A stretch of 64,000 bases of DNA, from contig CAUJLY010000002.1 of the NCBI GenBank assembly GCA_963281155.1, positions 1,488,001 through 1,552,000 of the forward strand, written 5' to 3'. Within the stretch, counting starts at the first letter, position 1. Each line of letters starts with the position of its first letter. This stretch comes from Rhabditophanes sp. KR3021 (taxonomy: Eukaryota > Nematoda > Chromadorea > Rhabditida > Alloionematidae). The position numbers were made by a program, and so were the translations under genes. Below are positions 10,517 through 20,321 of this stretch, piece after piece. Under the pieces are notes generated by a model. That model was not told where the DNA came from and made no database searches. It saw only the letters and a list, made by a program, of their open reading frames with translations.

Positions 10517-12976
10517 TTAAGTCACGTAAACATAAGTTGACATGTCCTCGGTACTTCTGGCACAAAAGTTTTTAGAAATAAGGCTTTCGATTTTCTCCTT
10601 AAATTCAGCTGTAGGAATGGGAATTTTCATTTTTTCGTTAATTAAAGTGTGCAAAGCTTGAAAGGTGAGACTTTTTTCTTTCTTTAAGAATGAGACAATG
10701 TAACATTCTATGCGGAATTTACGATCATTGACGATATCTTCTTGTGAGATTGCGGGTTTTTCTACATTTGGCTTATGGGTTTGTTTTTTGATGACAACTT
10801 TGTTGGATTTGGAAGTAAACTCTACATTAAAATTGAGATATTCTTTATCTTCTTCGGTACTATTGCCATCGTCGTTAGCCATTCTTTTACTTGATTTTTT
10901 CAAGATATTCTGAGCAACTAATGATTGAATACTGCTTGCGGTGTCTTCCTTTGACATAAAAGTCATTTCACTAATTTCATTAGCTAAATATTGATCTCTA
11001 TCTTCAAACAACAACAAAACACAGGCATGACACATTCCCATTTCAAGTTCCTTGCTACCATTAGCAAAGTTGGTACGAATCGTAATAGAATCCTGGTCAT
11101 GATTGAAAGCTAGCTTCTTTTTAGCATACTTCTTGGTATAAAAATCATAAAATTGCTGCCTAGGATTCAACAAAAAGGAGGGCAAACCAATATTTCCAGC
11201 TGCCTTATGAGTCGGCCATCTTTGAGCAGTCAAAATCTTTACCTTAAACTCAAAGCCAAAATCATTAGAAATCTCACTACTCTTAAGATGGTCATGGAAT
11301 GTGGTCATAATATCATCGGACAAAGTCATATCTGTAACCATATGTTCCCATTTGTAGGTTAATCTGTCTCCTATTTCAGCTTTTAAGGATTTAAGAATTT
11401 GATTTTCTACCTCAACATTTGCTTTTTTGGCATCCAACAGGCGTTTGGCAAGGTAAAAAGTATAATGATGGGCAAATGATTCTTTCCCCTCAACATATCT
11501 TAATAAATTAATGCAATTACTCATAATTTCTCCAAATTCGACCTTTTCAATGTCTGGCAATCCTTTTCTTATCTGAGAATGCATATACTTGGCAATATAT
11601 TCTCCAACATTGAACTTCGCGATTGCTTTCAACCCTTCCTTGAAAGCAGTTTGTATAGCAATTGTAAACTTCGGATTTCCATTAAAAGCTTTCGTTGAAA
11701 TGTCGATAAAATAAAAGTGCAATTTGATGAATAACCCCACAGCCGTAAAATCTGACAATTTTGTCCCTCTTTCAATTTTTGCTATTTCTTCAATAATGTA
11801 TTGAATGTACATTTTAATAAGATCATCCGTTGAATTGGTATACTTAATAAATAGATCGAAAATGAGATGCAATGTGTCGTAATCTTTTCCCTCCAAGGGA
11901 ATTTTGATGTTCTGAAGCAAAAAGTCTTGATAAGTTCTTATATAATGCTCCCTGACATGTTCAACAATCCCAACATCTTTAAAAAAGTAAACGGGATTGT
12001 TGATAATAGTAGTAGTGTCCAATTTTGGTCGTAACTCGTGATCTCTTGGATTATTGACAACTGGTTCAGCCATGATATAAATTTCATCGGGATCATGTTC
12101 ATAACATCTCATTGAGAAGATACTCTTATCTTCGTATTCGATTGCTTTGTCATCCATTTCATAAGTAACGGGAATGTATTGGGATAGAGGGATGCGACTG
12201 ATGGCACCGATTAAATCCGTGATGTTTTTTGCGATATAAGTTACATTTTCTTTGATGTCCGAGAATTCTTTTTTCTCCTCCCTAACAATAGAAAACATCA
12301 CTTCATTTGAAACACAATCAATAATTTGCCCCTTCAGGGGTGTTCCGAAGAGGAATTTGACAATTGTTTTGCATTTGTCAAGAGACTCAAGCTTGTTTTG
12401 AGACAAATCTTTTAATCCACATGACAACAAAGAAACCACGTTCTTCTTAAAATCATTCGCTTTCTTTGACTTCTTAACAAATAAAGAAATCCACAAACTC
12501 CTAATAGATGACAAATTTGAATTCCTCATAAAAAAGGCTTCATTGTGCCGTCTCAAAACATACTCAGTCTTGGAGATAGTATCATTCAGTTCCCCAATAA
12601 ATTTCAATAATGCCTTCTCAAATGAATAGCCTGTTGCTGTAAGGTCCCCGCCAAAACATTCATCGAATATCTTATCCATATACTTGTTGAATAACTTTTT
12701 TATGGCTTGGTGCAATAATTCGGCACATTCATCGCTATGTAAAGCTAGTAAAATATCATGAACGATGACGTCTTTTCCGATTGTGTCAAAGTTGTCAAAA
12801 ATAACTTTTTCTAAATACCTAGTGATAGCTTCGAGATGCTCTTCGACTTTAGAAGTAGTTGAGTTTGATTCCGCTTCATCGAGAGGAGTAGATTGAACAT
12901 TGTCCGAATATTTGAAAGCAAATGAGTATGCTTTCGAGTCCATAATAAATGATGACAAATTGTAGTAACTAGACAT
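10517..12976 (-). CDS. cul-3-like: Cullin, CUL3-like, intronless
   Basis: A single 819-residue exon. Cullins are the scaffolds of RING ubiquitin ligases: the N-terminal helical repeats bind the substrate adaptor (BTB proteins for CUL3) and the C-terminal globular domain binds Rbx1. Visible here are the cullin homology region (about 440-700, with YVEGKESFAHHYTFYLAKRLL and ILTAQRWP) and the C-terminal winged helix with the neddylation site (IVNDRKFRIECYIVSFLKKEK; Lys765 is at the Nedd8 acceptor position). The end, TEDMSTYVYVT, resembles CUL3 (PEDRKVYTYVA). The N-terminal 350 residues are much more divergent. An 819-residue gene without introns could be a retrocopy, though this genome is intron-poor in general. 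ATG at 12976; an ATG 11 codons later is an alternative. Confidence 0.9.
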   Translation of the reverse strand: MSSYYNLSSFIMDSKAYSFAFKYSDNVQSTPLDEAESNSTTSKVEEHLEAITRYLEKVIFDNFDTIGKDVIVHDILLALHSDECAELLHQAIKKLFNKYMDKIFDECFGGDLTATGYSFEKALLKFIGELNDTISKTEYVLRRHNEAFFMRNSNLSSIRSLWISLFVKKSKKANDFKKNVVSLLSCGLKDLSQNKLESLDKCKTIVKFLFGTPLKGQIIDCVSNEVMFSIVREEKKEFSDIKENVTYIAKNITDLIGAISRIPLSQYIPVTYEMDDKAIEYEDKSIFSMRCYEHDPDEIYIMAEPVVNNPRDHELRPKLDTTTIINNPVYFFKDVGIVEHVREHYIRTYQDFLLQNIKIPLEGKDYDTLHLIFDLFIKYTNSTDDLIKMYIQYIIEEIAKIERGTKLSDFTAVGLFIKLHFYFIDISTKAFNGNPKFTIAIQTAFKEGLKAIAKFNVGEYIAKYMHSQIRKGLPDIEKVEFGEIMSNCINLLRYVEGKESFAHHYTFYLAKRLLDAKKANVEVENQILKSLKAEIGDRLTYKWEHMVTDMTLSDDIMTTFHDHLKSSEISNDFGFEFKVKILTAQRWPTHKAAGNIGLPSFLLNPRQQFYDFYTKKYAKKKLAFNHDQDSITIRTNFANGSKELEMGMCHACVLLLFEDRDQYLANEISEMTFMSKEDTASSIQSLVAQNILKKSSKRMANDDGNSTEEDKEYLNFNVEFTSKSNKVVIKKQTHKPNVEKPAISQEDIVNDRKFRIECYIVSFLKKEKSLTFQALHTLINEKMKIPIPTAEFKEKIESLISKNFCARSTEDMSTYVYVT

Positions 12977-13580
12977 TCATGTATCAGATACAGCCCAAAT
13001 GCGGATGGTCCTAGAACATGTTCTTTTGGAATGATGCACATTTAAATAATTCGTCAAAGAATGTACAGCACAAGGCACTAAGGTCGTTAATTTATAAAGG
13101 AAAACAATGGATACGTATTTATTTCCAAATAAATCCATGCATTTCATGTAGACAAAATTGACAATAAGCACTTAACTTAATTGTTGTGAATATCCTAAAT
13201 AATCAATCCAGAACATCAAAAATTATGTCAAAGCAATTAAAGTCATCTTTTTTAAACAACACTTTTGCATTAATTCATCCTGTATTTATTATTATAGATA
13301 TTTATTGAATTAATAGTGTAGTAGTTTATACTATATTAAATAGTATTGTTTAACCAGAACAATATTTCACATTACCTTTGTTCAGTTGTCAACACCATAA
13401 AAATCCTTTTTTTATAAAAAGCTAACCAAACATCATTAAAAGCATTATTAAATTGCAAAAGTATACAATTTCTTCTTGTTCTCTATTGCATTTACCTAAT
13501 CTTGACACACTACGACAGTGGAAAGACGTGCATTAAGAAACTGTTGGAACAAAACAATACATTTTTAGTGACTCCAAAAA
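12977..13580. other. Divergent intergenic region between cullin and GH99
   Basis: About 600 bp shared by two genes transcribed away from each other. A TTTATAAA at about 13090 is placed so that it could serve the cullin. No gene seen; short frames here lack ATG starts or support. Confidence 0.4.
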
Positions 13581-15145
13581 ATGAGAATTACCCATGCTTT
13601 GAAGATATTTTTTGCCTCTGCGTTAGTTTTTTCTTTTTATCTTGGATATGTTACGATAGTCAATAATAGTTTGAATGGGAAGACGGTACGTTTTTGATTG
13701 TTTTGATGGCTTGATAGAGGTATTTTTAGATTAGTGAAGTCAGGAAACAGGGTGGTTATCAAGCTGTTGATAATAATGGACATGTGCAGGAGAATAGCAA
13801 TGACGCTGATTTTGTTGACTTGCCCCTGGAGTCAAATGACGAAACTTTCGTAGGAAAACCTAATATCGAAGAAGAAGAGGCCAACAAAATGAAAGAAATT
13901 ACAGTTAAACCACTTTTGGTAAATTCAACCTCTGCCAAAAAGAATGATGTTCAGATAGGAACGAAGAAAGTTGTCGTAACAACTGATCCTAACGTCAAAA
14001 AAATCGTAAATGAGCAGGATCATACTAATGCACCCATTCACATTTTCTACTATACTTTTATGAAATCAACCTCACAAATAAACTACGGCCATTTCAATCA
14101 AATTTGGTCTTGTGATCATTCTGAATACAAAGCAGATATGACTTGTATCAATTCATCATTTTACCCTAAGCTTGGGCCTTATGCCTCAGACAACGTTACT
14201 ATAATTGAAGCACACATGAAAATGATTTCTTCTGCTGGCATTGACGTAGTTGTGGTTTCGTGGCTTCCGCCCCCTGTTCTTCTGGGAACTAATGCAAATT
14301 TAGTCAACATTACTACAATGATCCTCGACAAGGCTAAGCAATTCAAAATAAAAGTCGCCTTTCAACTCGAAGATTACATCGGAAGAAGTGCAATAACTAT
14401 TGGTGATGATATTAAGTTTATTCAAAATACTTTCAAAAATCACGACGCCTTCTACACAATGAAATCCAAAAAGATTGAAGTAAACAAAGACAAGAAAGTA
14501 AATGACGACATTGCTGGTATTGAAAAGCCGATCTTCTATATCTTCAATTCATCTAATGTTGGTTCTAAAGATTGGAAGGAGTTAACTTCATTGAACGGTT
14601 CAGTTTCTATTAGACATACTAAGTATGATTCTATCTTAATTGGTTTGTTGGCTGATGATAAGGATAGGCAGATGATTGTTGATGGTGGTTTAGATGGGTT
14701 TTATACTTATTATGGGGGAGATGAATTTACGTTTGGAAGTACTGTTAGTATGTGGCCTATTTTATCTAAGTTTGCTGATGAGAATAACTTGTTGTTCATT
14801 CCATCAGTTGCTCCCGGGTTCGATAATTCAAAATCTTTTAAGTCAGACAAACCACTTATCAAGGAAAGAGCTTCTGGCGAGTATTACAAAAAGATGTGGA
14901 GTATGGCTCATACTTCGCGAGCAGACATAGTCTCTATTACTTCATTCAATCATTGGTCCGAAGGAACTCAAATCGAACCAGCCATCAAATTTACAGACAC
15001 CCAGTCGCATCCGAAAGTTCCATACGTGTACAAGTCTTACGACAAAGAACCTGATCAATACTTGCACATTACACTCGAAATGGTAAAGCAATTTTTCACA
15101 CCACATTCGCAAGATATTGAAGCTAAAATTAGTAATATTGTCTAG
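13581..15145 (+). CDS. GH99 endo-alpha-mannosidase-like, probably inactive
   Basis: Exons 13581-13685 and 13730-15145 (44-nt intron, phase 0) give 506 residues. The first 35 residues hold a signal anchor (ALKIFFASALVFSFYLGYV), making a type II Golgi protein like MANEA; a charged stem runs to about residue 115, then a GH99 domain. MANEA cleaves inside glucosylated mannose N-glycans in the Golgi. Conserved family landmarks are FYPKLGPYAS, SIRHTKYDSILIGLL, GGLDGFYTYY and PSVAPGFD. The catalytic motif that is NEWHEGTQIE in active GH99 reads NHWSEGTQIE: the first Glu is His443, while Glu446 remains. The early PWYGNP and HWNH motifs are also lost (FYYTFMKS, GHFNQIW). So it is likely a pseudoenzyme or lectin-like relative. 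AATAAA at 15195. Confidence 0.9.
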
Positions 15146-15343
15146 GATCTATCCCTTTTTCTTGTTATTTAGAAAGTAAAGTTACGAGTAAACAAATAAA
15201 ACGTATTTTGTATTTTTTTATATTCTATATGTTTGAAACTGTTAATATTTGTTTTGTTATACTTTGATTTAATTTTCTTTTAGTAATTCGATGGAATGTT
15301 AGATTTATATGTTCATTTATTATCAACATGCCTGCATTTGTTG

Positions 15344-16530
15344 ATGTTTGTCAGTATAGTAGGGTTTGGGTATAAATGTCCAGGAACTTTGGTTAAAAGA
15401 AATACGTCGGTCTGTTAATTCTCTTGATATATTAAAGTTTAATTTTTTAGATTCAAGCATTTTATTATCCTTGGTACGGATCTCCTAAATTTGATCATGG
15501 CTTTTATTTGCATTGGAATCATACGGAGATTGAGGATTGGCATCAACACGTGAAGAAACCGTTGAAGACACATAATCCGCCCGACGATATTGCGTCAGTT
15601 TATTATCCCAAACTAGGCCCTTACTCTTCCAGAGATACAAAGGTCATTGACCAGCATTTCGAACAAATGGCCTATGCCAAAATCGGGGTAGCTGCTATTT
15701 CTTGGTATCCGAAGAAATTAGCGGATGACGAAGGTGTGTCTTGGGATGACTTGATGCCTGTTTTGTTGAATGCAGCTCACAAAAAAAATATCAAAGTAAC
15801 TTTTCATATGGAACCTTATAAAGATAGGAGTGCTGAAAGTCTTAGTAGAGATATCAAGTATGTCATTGAAACTTATGGTTCCCACCCAGCTTTATTAAAA
15901 ATGAAGAACGAAATGACCAACAACTTCAATGAATTACCACTATTTTATATTTATGATTCATATCGTATTCGACCTAGTGAATGGACAGAACTTACCACTA
16001 AAAATGGACGTTTCAGTATTAGGGACCTTAAATATGATTCAATTTTGATTGGTTTATTAGTTGAAAATGGTCATAAGGATGAGATAGTTCGAAGTGGTTT
16101 TGATGGTTTTTACACTTATTTTGCAGCTGACAAGTTTTCATATGGAAGTACTATCTCGAATTGGGGTGATTTGTCAAGTTTTGCCAAGGCAAATAAATTA
16201 ATGTTTATTCCATCAGTTGGCCCAGGATATGATGATACTCGTGTGCGTAAATGGAATTCAGAAAATACGAAAGCTAGAAATAATGGCGAGTATTACAGGA
16301 GGTATCTAGAAGCTGCTTACAAAAACGATTGCTCAATTGTTTCAATAACTAGTTTTAATGAATGGCATGAAGGAACCCAAATTGAAGCTGCTATTCCCTT
16401 TCTTGACTCAAAAACAAACCCTTCTAAGCCATTCCATTACGAAAAATATACTTATCCTAATCAGTATCTTGATATCACAAGAGAAATGGTTGAGAATTTT
16501 TTTGAAGTCAGGGATGTTTCTAAGATCTGA
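15344..16530 (+). CDS. GH99 endo-alpha-mannosidase (MANEA-like), catalytic motif intact
   Basis: The main exon is 15451-16530, opened by a TTTTTTAG acceptor and reading at once the GH99 start IQAFYYPWYGSP, then FYLHWNH. The catalytic NEWHEGTQIE motif is intact (the two Glu codons start at 16360 and 16369), as are SIRDLKYDSILIGLL, GFDGFYTYF and PSVGPGYDD. In GH99 these two glutamates cleave through a 1,2-anhydro-sugar intermediate. The 5' exon is uncertain: my preferred model is 15344-15409 (22 codons, 41-nt intron with a weak GTCTGT donor); another is 15328-15369 with an 81-nt intron. Either way the N-terminus is short and I see no clear signal anchor, unlike the upstream paralogue, so localisation is open. 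Total about 382 residues. Confidence 0.85.
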
Positions 16531-17384
16531 GCTTGTGTACTCATATGTAACTAATAAAATTAATTCTTTCTACGTCTTCACCTACTCAACCTAATTTTTG
16601 TACTTTTTGAAGTTTAACCGAAACACAAATATTAAAAACAATGACATTTGGCTGAAAAAAGTATGATTTGATACGTTTAAAAAGTAAAAGATACCTTTTC
16701 AAATTATGTTTTTGTATTCACACACGTGTGTTTTAGTTCTATATTGTTGCAAAGTATAATAAGGTAAAAAAGATTTTATGAATCAAAATAAATTAAAAAA
16801 AAGAACTACATCTTCCATGATACTTTTCATATGTGATTCATATTCACTATGGGAAGTTAATTTACAGGTATAGAAGCGAGCACAGAAGATGTGATAATAG
16901 CAATATCCCATGGAACCAAAATTTGCCGTTCTAGTAAAATTCAAGGTTCGTCTTAAATCCCTCTTTGCAAGATCATTGTCTGGAAATATAATTGTCATAA
17001 ATAATAAGAATCTACAATAATATTTAAGCTTACGCAATACGACAGCTGACCAACTATGGGGATGGATTTATACTAGAAAAAAAGCACGGTAAATAATTCG
17101 ACTCTGTTATATGAAGAGTATAATAGATGAATATTTTACCAAACAGTAAAAATGTGATTGTGTATAAGAAGATACTATTATCAAAGCAAATTTTATATTT
17201 CACATACACAATTATGGAAAAATATTAAATATGCTCAATATTATGAGAAAAGTCATGAATTTATTAAAGTAATATGCAGTAAAAATTGCATCATCATTGT
17301 AATATAATTTCAAATCATTTATCATTTTGTAATGAATGCAGAATAGAATTCTGCCAAAAGTATAATTTACGCAACATGAAATAA
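16531..17384. other. Intergenic, possible small cysteine-bearing exon on minus strand
   Basis: AT-rich. On the minus strand, 16975 down to 16783 reads an open stretch with AKRDLRR and three close cysteines (GYCYYHIFCARFYTC), preceded by a TTTCCAG acceptor and, 60 nt further up, a GTAAGC donor. I could not join it to an upstream exon in a consistent frame, so I do not call a gene. Confidence 0.3.
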
Positions 17385-17559
17385 ATGACTGTTTGTTTCA
17401 GCAAAGACAAATATTGTTATTCGCAACATCAGGTATATTATTTCTCAATTGCTCAATTTTAATATAATTTAGATCTGGAATTTCTTGTTCACGGGAGATA
17501 CATCGGATTCAATTATAATAGCACGGCCCATAACTCAAATAACGTATGACGTAAGATGA
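17385..17559 (+). CDS. Possible short spliced peptide
   Basis: An ATG at 17385 reads 16 codons to CAG|GTATAT at 17432; a 40-nt intron ends in AATTTAG at 17472; the second exon (IWNFLFTGDTSDSIIIARP...) runs to TGA at 17557. The 44-residue product has balanced composition, unlike the AT-rich surroundings. No signal peptide and no family recognised. A competing frame through the same splice reads past this region but meets a TGA at 17547 (see findings). Confidence 0.2.
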
Positions 17560-17922
17560 GAAAAGATGGTTTGAAAAAGGGCGGTAAGGGTTCACTTTCC
17601 CAACAAGAGTTACAAGAAATGTGTTGTGAGTAAACTTAGTAGAGGATAAAATCATGCTTATACAATTTTGTAGTTCCCATCAAATTACCAATATTCTTAA
17701 AAATACATAAATTACCCAAAACGACCACATTATGTCTGCTCTTTTCTACTTTGTTTGTACCTTGTAACATTAAATGTACTAGGTCTTTTACCTTTCAATG
17801 AAATTTTACCCCACCACCTAAAAGATCATCTGTTGTAAGGAAAATGTAACGATAATGTCATTGAACTAGTAATCTCATCTATTTCATTGAAAATACATAT
17901 TTGTATGACTTGGGCTGTAGAG

Positions 17923-17932
17923 TATATAAATA
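17923..17932 (+). promoter_or_regulatory. TATA box of the UGT gene
   Basis: TATATAAATA about 70 nt upstream of the UGT start codon, in a suitable place for a core promoter. Inferred from sequence and position only. Confidence 0.4.
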
Positions 17933-17997
17933 ATTCTTTTTAATTTCTTTGTAATTTTTTATCTTTCATTAAATTACATTTTTTAGCATTTCTTAAA

Positions 17998-19566
17998 ATG
18001 TTTAACATAAATAGTACTACTTTACTTATATTGTTAGTATTAATTTCAATAAACCAAACAACCCAGCGCCTATTAAACGTTTTAGTTTTTTCATTTGAAG
18101 GTGGTTATTCACACATTGGAAGTTTTATGCCATTAGCTAAGGCGTTGTCAGGCGATGGTTTTAATGTAACTTTTCTTGGAACCAATGGATTTGCTTACCC
18201 TAATCCTGACAAACCTACGTTACGTGTCTTGACAAATGTCATAGAGTCTAATGGAACACACGATGCTTTATTACCTGAAACAAAACTTTTTTACAATACC
18301 TTGTGGACCTTTGATTTCAGTACATCTTCATTACCACCTGGCCTGTTACAACAAATAAGAAGTCTTGAATTAGCTATGGATAGAAATAAACACTTTCTTA
18401 ACAATATTATTACCAATCAAGAGTGGGACTTGATATTGGTAGATGAAATGCCAACGCTACTAGGTAATATCTATGCCCTCAAATTACAACAAGAAAGAAA
18501 TGTTCCTTTTGGGATGTTTGTAACAGCTAGACAAGCTGACATTCACTCAGAAACAAGAGCTATGGGTCAATCTCCCGCCGGTAGACCCCTATTTTTTGGT
18601 CCTAATTTTAAAGATAAGGAATTTGTTGACGTGGCAACGTTTACCTATGCTTTAAAAATTGTCTATGAAAAGTTTTTTGAACGATGGGCTGTGTTGGGGT
18701 GGATTGATCAAAAGTTTCAGGCCTTTGTTGGGTCACTTGACTTAATTAAAGAAAATATTTACTCGCAACAATTTATCTTTAAAAATGCCATTTTTTCAAT
18801 TAGAGATTTGCCACAAAGTTTATTCTTTCCTTTTACAAGCGCAGGTGATGTTATTAATGCAGGTGGACATTGCAAAGACGTTTCAAATGCCCAAATGAGC
18901 ACTAATTTAAAGACAATTTATGATGATGGTAACATAAATACAATCGTTTACCTTGCCTTTGGAGGGTCAGTCAGATTTTTTGATGCGCCACCAAATGTAA
19001 TAGCAAGTTTTTTGGATCTCTTTGAAGCTTTCCCTACCATTACCTTTATTTGGTCGTATAAAGGACCACCAATTGTTAATTTACCTGGCAATGCTCATCT
19101 ATTTGAATGGGTCAATCAAGATGCCATTTTAAGTCATGAAAAGACAAAACTATTTATTAGTCACTCTGGTCTCAAGTCAATTAAGGAAGGGCTGTGTTCT
19201 GAAAAGGCAATGCTTTTTATGCCTGTCTTTGCTGAACAAGTCCATAATGCTATTTCTGCAAACATTTTATGGGGAGCTCCTTTTGTTAATAAGTTCTATG
19301 TTAGTGGGACAGAGCTGATAAGAAAAGTTAATGGTACTCTTGGAAATGATGTGTATGGTGACAAAATTAAAAAGACAAAAGCAATGATGATTGACACAAT
19401 TATGGACCCATTAAAAGAAAGTGTTTGGCAAGTTAAGAAGTTTTTGAGTGAAAAGAGAAAGGTGAAGTTTAGTAAGAGAAAGGGTATGGATGTTAGTTGG
19501 ATTGAACAGTTTTACGGAATTGAATTTGGTATTTTTATTTCTATTGTTGTCATCTTAGCAAAATGA
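17998..19566 (+). CDS. UDP-glycosyltransferase (UGT)
   Basis: Intronless, 522 residues, the standard length. UGTs move a sugar from a UDP-sugar to small lipophilic compounds in the ER lumen (detoxification, steroid turnover). An N-terminal signal peptide (TTLLILLVLISI) is followed by VLVFSFEGGYSHIGSF, in which the His is at the position of the catalytic base of the family. The donor-binding signature lies near residues 365-425: FEWVNQDAIL, TKLFISHSGLKSIKEGL, and FAEQVHNA (canonical WLPQ..LL, TKLFITHGGLNS.QE, FGDQ..NA). The canonical HGG is HSG and the Pro of PQ is lost. The C-terminus ends in a membrane segment (FGIFISIVVILAK) right at the stop, so the usual cytosolic dilysine tail is missing or very short. 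Confidence 0.93.
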   Translation: MFNINSTTLLILLVLISINQTTQRLLNVLVFSFEGGYSHIGSFMPLAKALSGDGFNVTFLGTNGFAYPNPDKPTLRVLTNVIESNGTHDALLPETKLFYNTLWTFDFSTSSLPPGLLQQIRSLELAMDRNKHFLNNIITNQEWDLILVDEMPTLLGNIYALKLQQERNVPFGMFVTARQADIHSETRAMGQSPAGRPLFFGPNFKDKEFVDVATFTYALKIVYEKFFERWAVLGWIDQKFQAFVGSLDLIKENIYSQQFIFKNAIFSIRDLPQSLFFPFTSAGDVINAGGHCKDVSNAQMSTNLKTIYDDGNINTIVYLAFGGSVRFFDAPPNVIASFLDLFEAFPTITFIWSYKGPPIVNLPGNAHLFEWVNQDAILSHEKTKLFISHSGLKSIKEGLCSEKAMLFMPVFAEQVHNAISANILWGAPFVNKFYVSGTELIRKVNGTLGNDVYGDKIKKTKAMMIDTIMDPLKESVWQVKKFLSEKRKVKFSKRKGMDVSWIEQFYGIEFGIFISIVVILAK

Positions 19567-20321
19567 TCATCGTTATATTTTTGTAAATAAATTTTTTTCT
19601 TTAATTGTTAAACTTATAAAACACAAGCATGATAAAGCAATCTCTTTATTAATTACAATAAATATCTACCAGATTCGGAATACATCTTTTCGAGACTTTC
19701 TTTATCATTGCCTTGCAGACGGCCTATCCCTAACTAAATGAGCTTTTAACTTTCTATATAAAAGCGTTGATTAATATAAACCTATTTTGACACATTAAAC
19801 TTGAACATATTAATTAATTTGCTAACGTCAATGTAATATTAAGACATTTATACCTTTAAGAAAAATACCACCGTGAAATTTAAATCTGGGTTCGTTTTTT
19901 GTTTAAGGGACAATTGAAGATATGTAAGAAGGTATTAAGTGCAAATGAGAAGATTTATTTGAACCAGCAAGGTTATTATTATAGCCATTATATCAATCAT
20001 CATCAATGCATGCGGCAAAAATTTATTTAATACAAGGTATTTTTAAATAGACGACGCAACTATTGCATTGCCAAGTAGTATCCTGTTTGTATATAAATAT
20101 TTTTTATGCACTTTTGGAACTTCATAGACAGAAAAATAAGTTATTAAACACTTTGAGTGTCTAAATAATCAAAACCAAATGGTTCTTACACCATAAATAT
20201 GTAATTCAACCTAATTGAATTTCGTGATAAGCTTTCACGGAATAATAATTTTCCACAAAATACATGATGTAAAATTTATTGTTGATTAGTAAAATACAAA
20301 AATAGTTAATAGAAGTCAATG
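19567..20321. other. Intergenic between convergent UGT and UBL genes
   Basis: About 750 bp between two converging 3' ends. AATAAATTTTTT soon after the UGT stop is a likely poly(A) signal. No other gene or repeat seen. Confidence 0.5.

Noticed and set aside
12811..13171. Minus-strand frames overlapping the cullin start
   Set aside because: Out of frame with the cullin, no similarity, explained as chance frames over its 5' region.
15146..15450. Reading the two GH99 domains as one tandem-domain protein
   Set aside because: The first frame ends with TAG at 15143-15145 followed by AATAAA at 15195, and no donor before the stop was found to skip it.
16783..17037. Possible neuropeptide or cysteine peptide exon (AKRDLRR, three Cys)
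   Set aside because: The upstream 39-nt candidate exon has a TAA in the only phase that fits; no signal peptide found.
17547..17549. In-frame TGA as a selenocysteine codon
   Set aside because: No SECIS-like structure was identified and the surrounding gene itself is doubtful.
17700..17730. AAATTACCCAAAACG, partly like the SL1 spliced-leader sequence
   Set aside because: Only the core TTACCCAA-like part matches; no Sm site or stem structure of an SL RNA gene follows.
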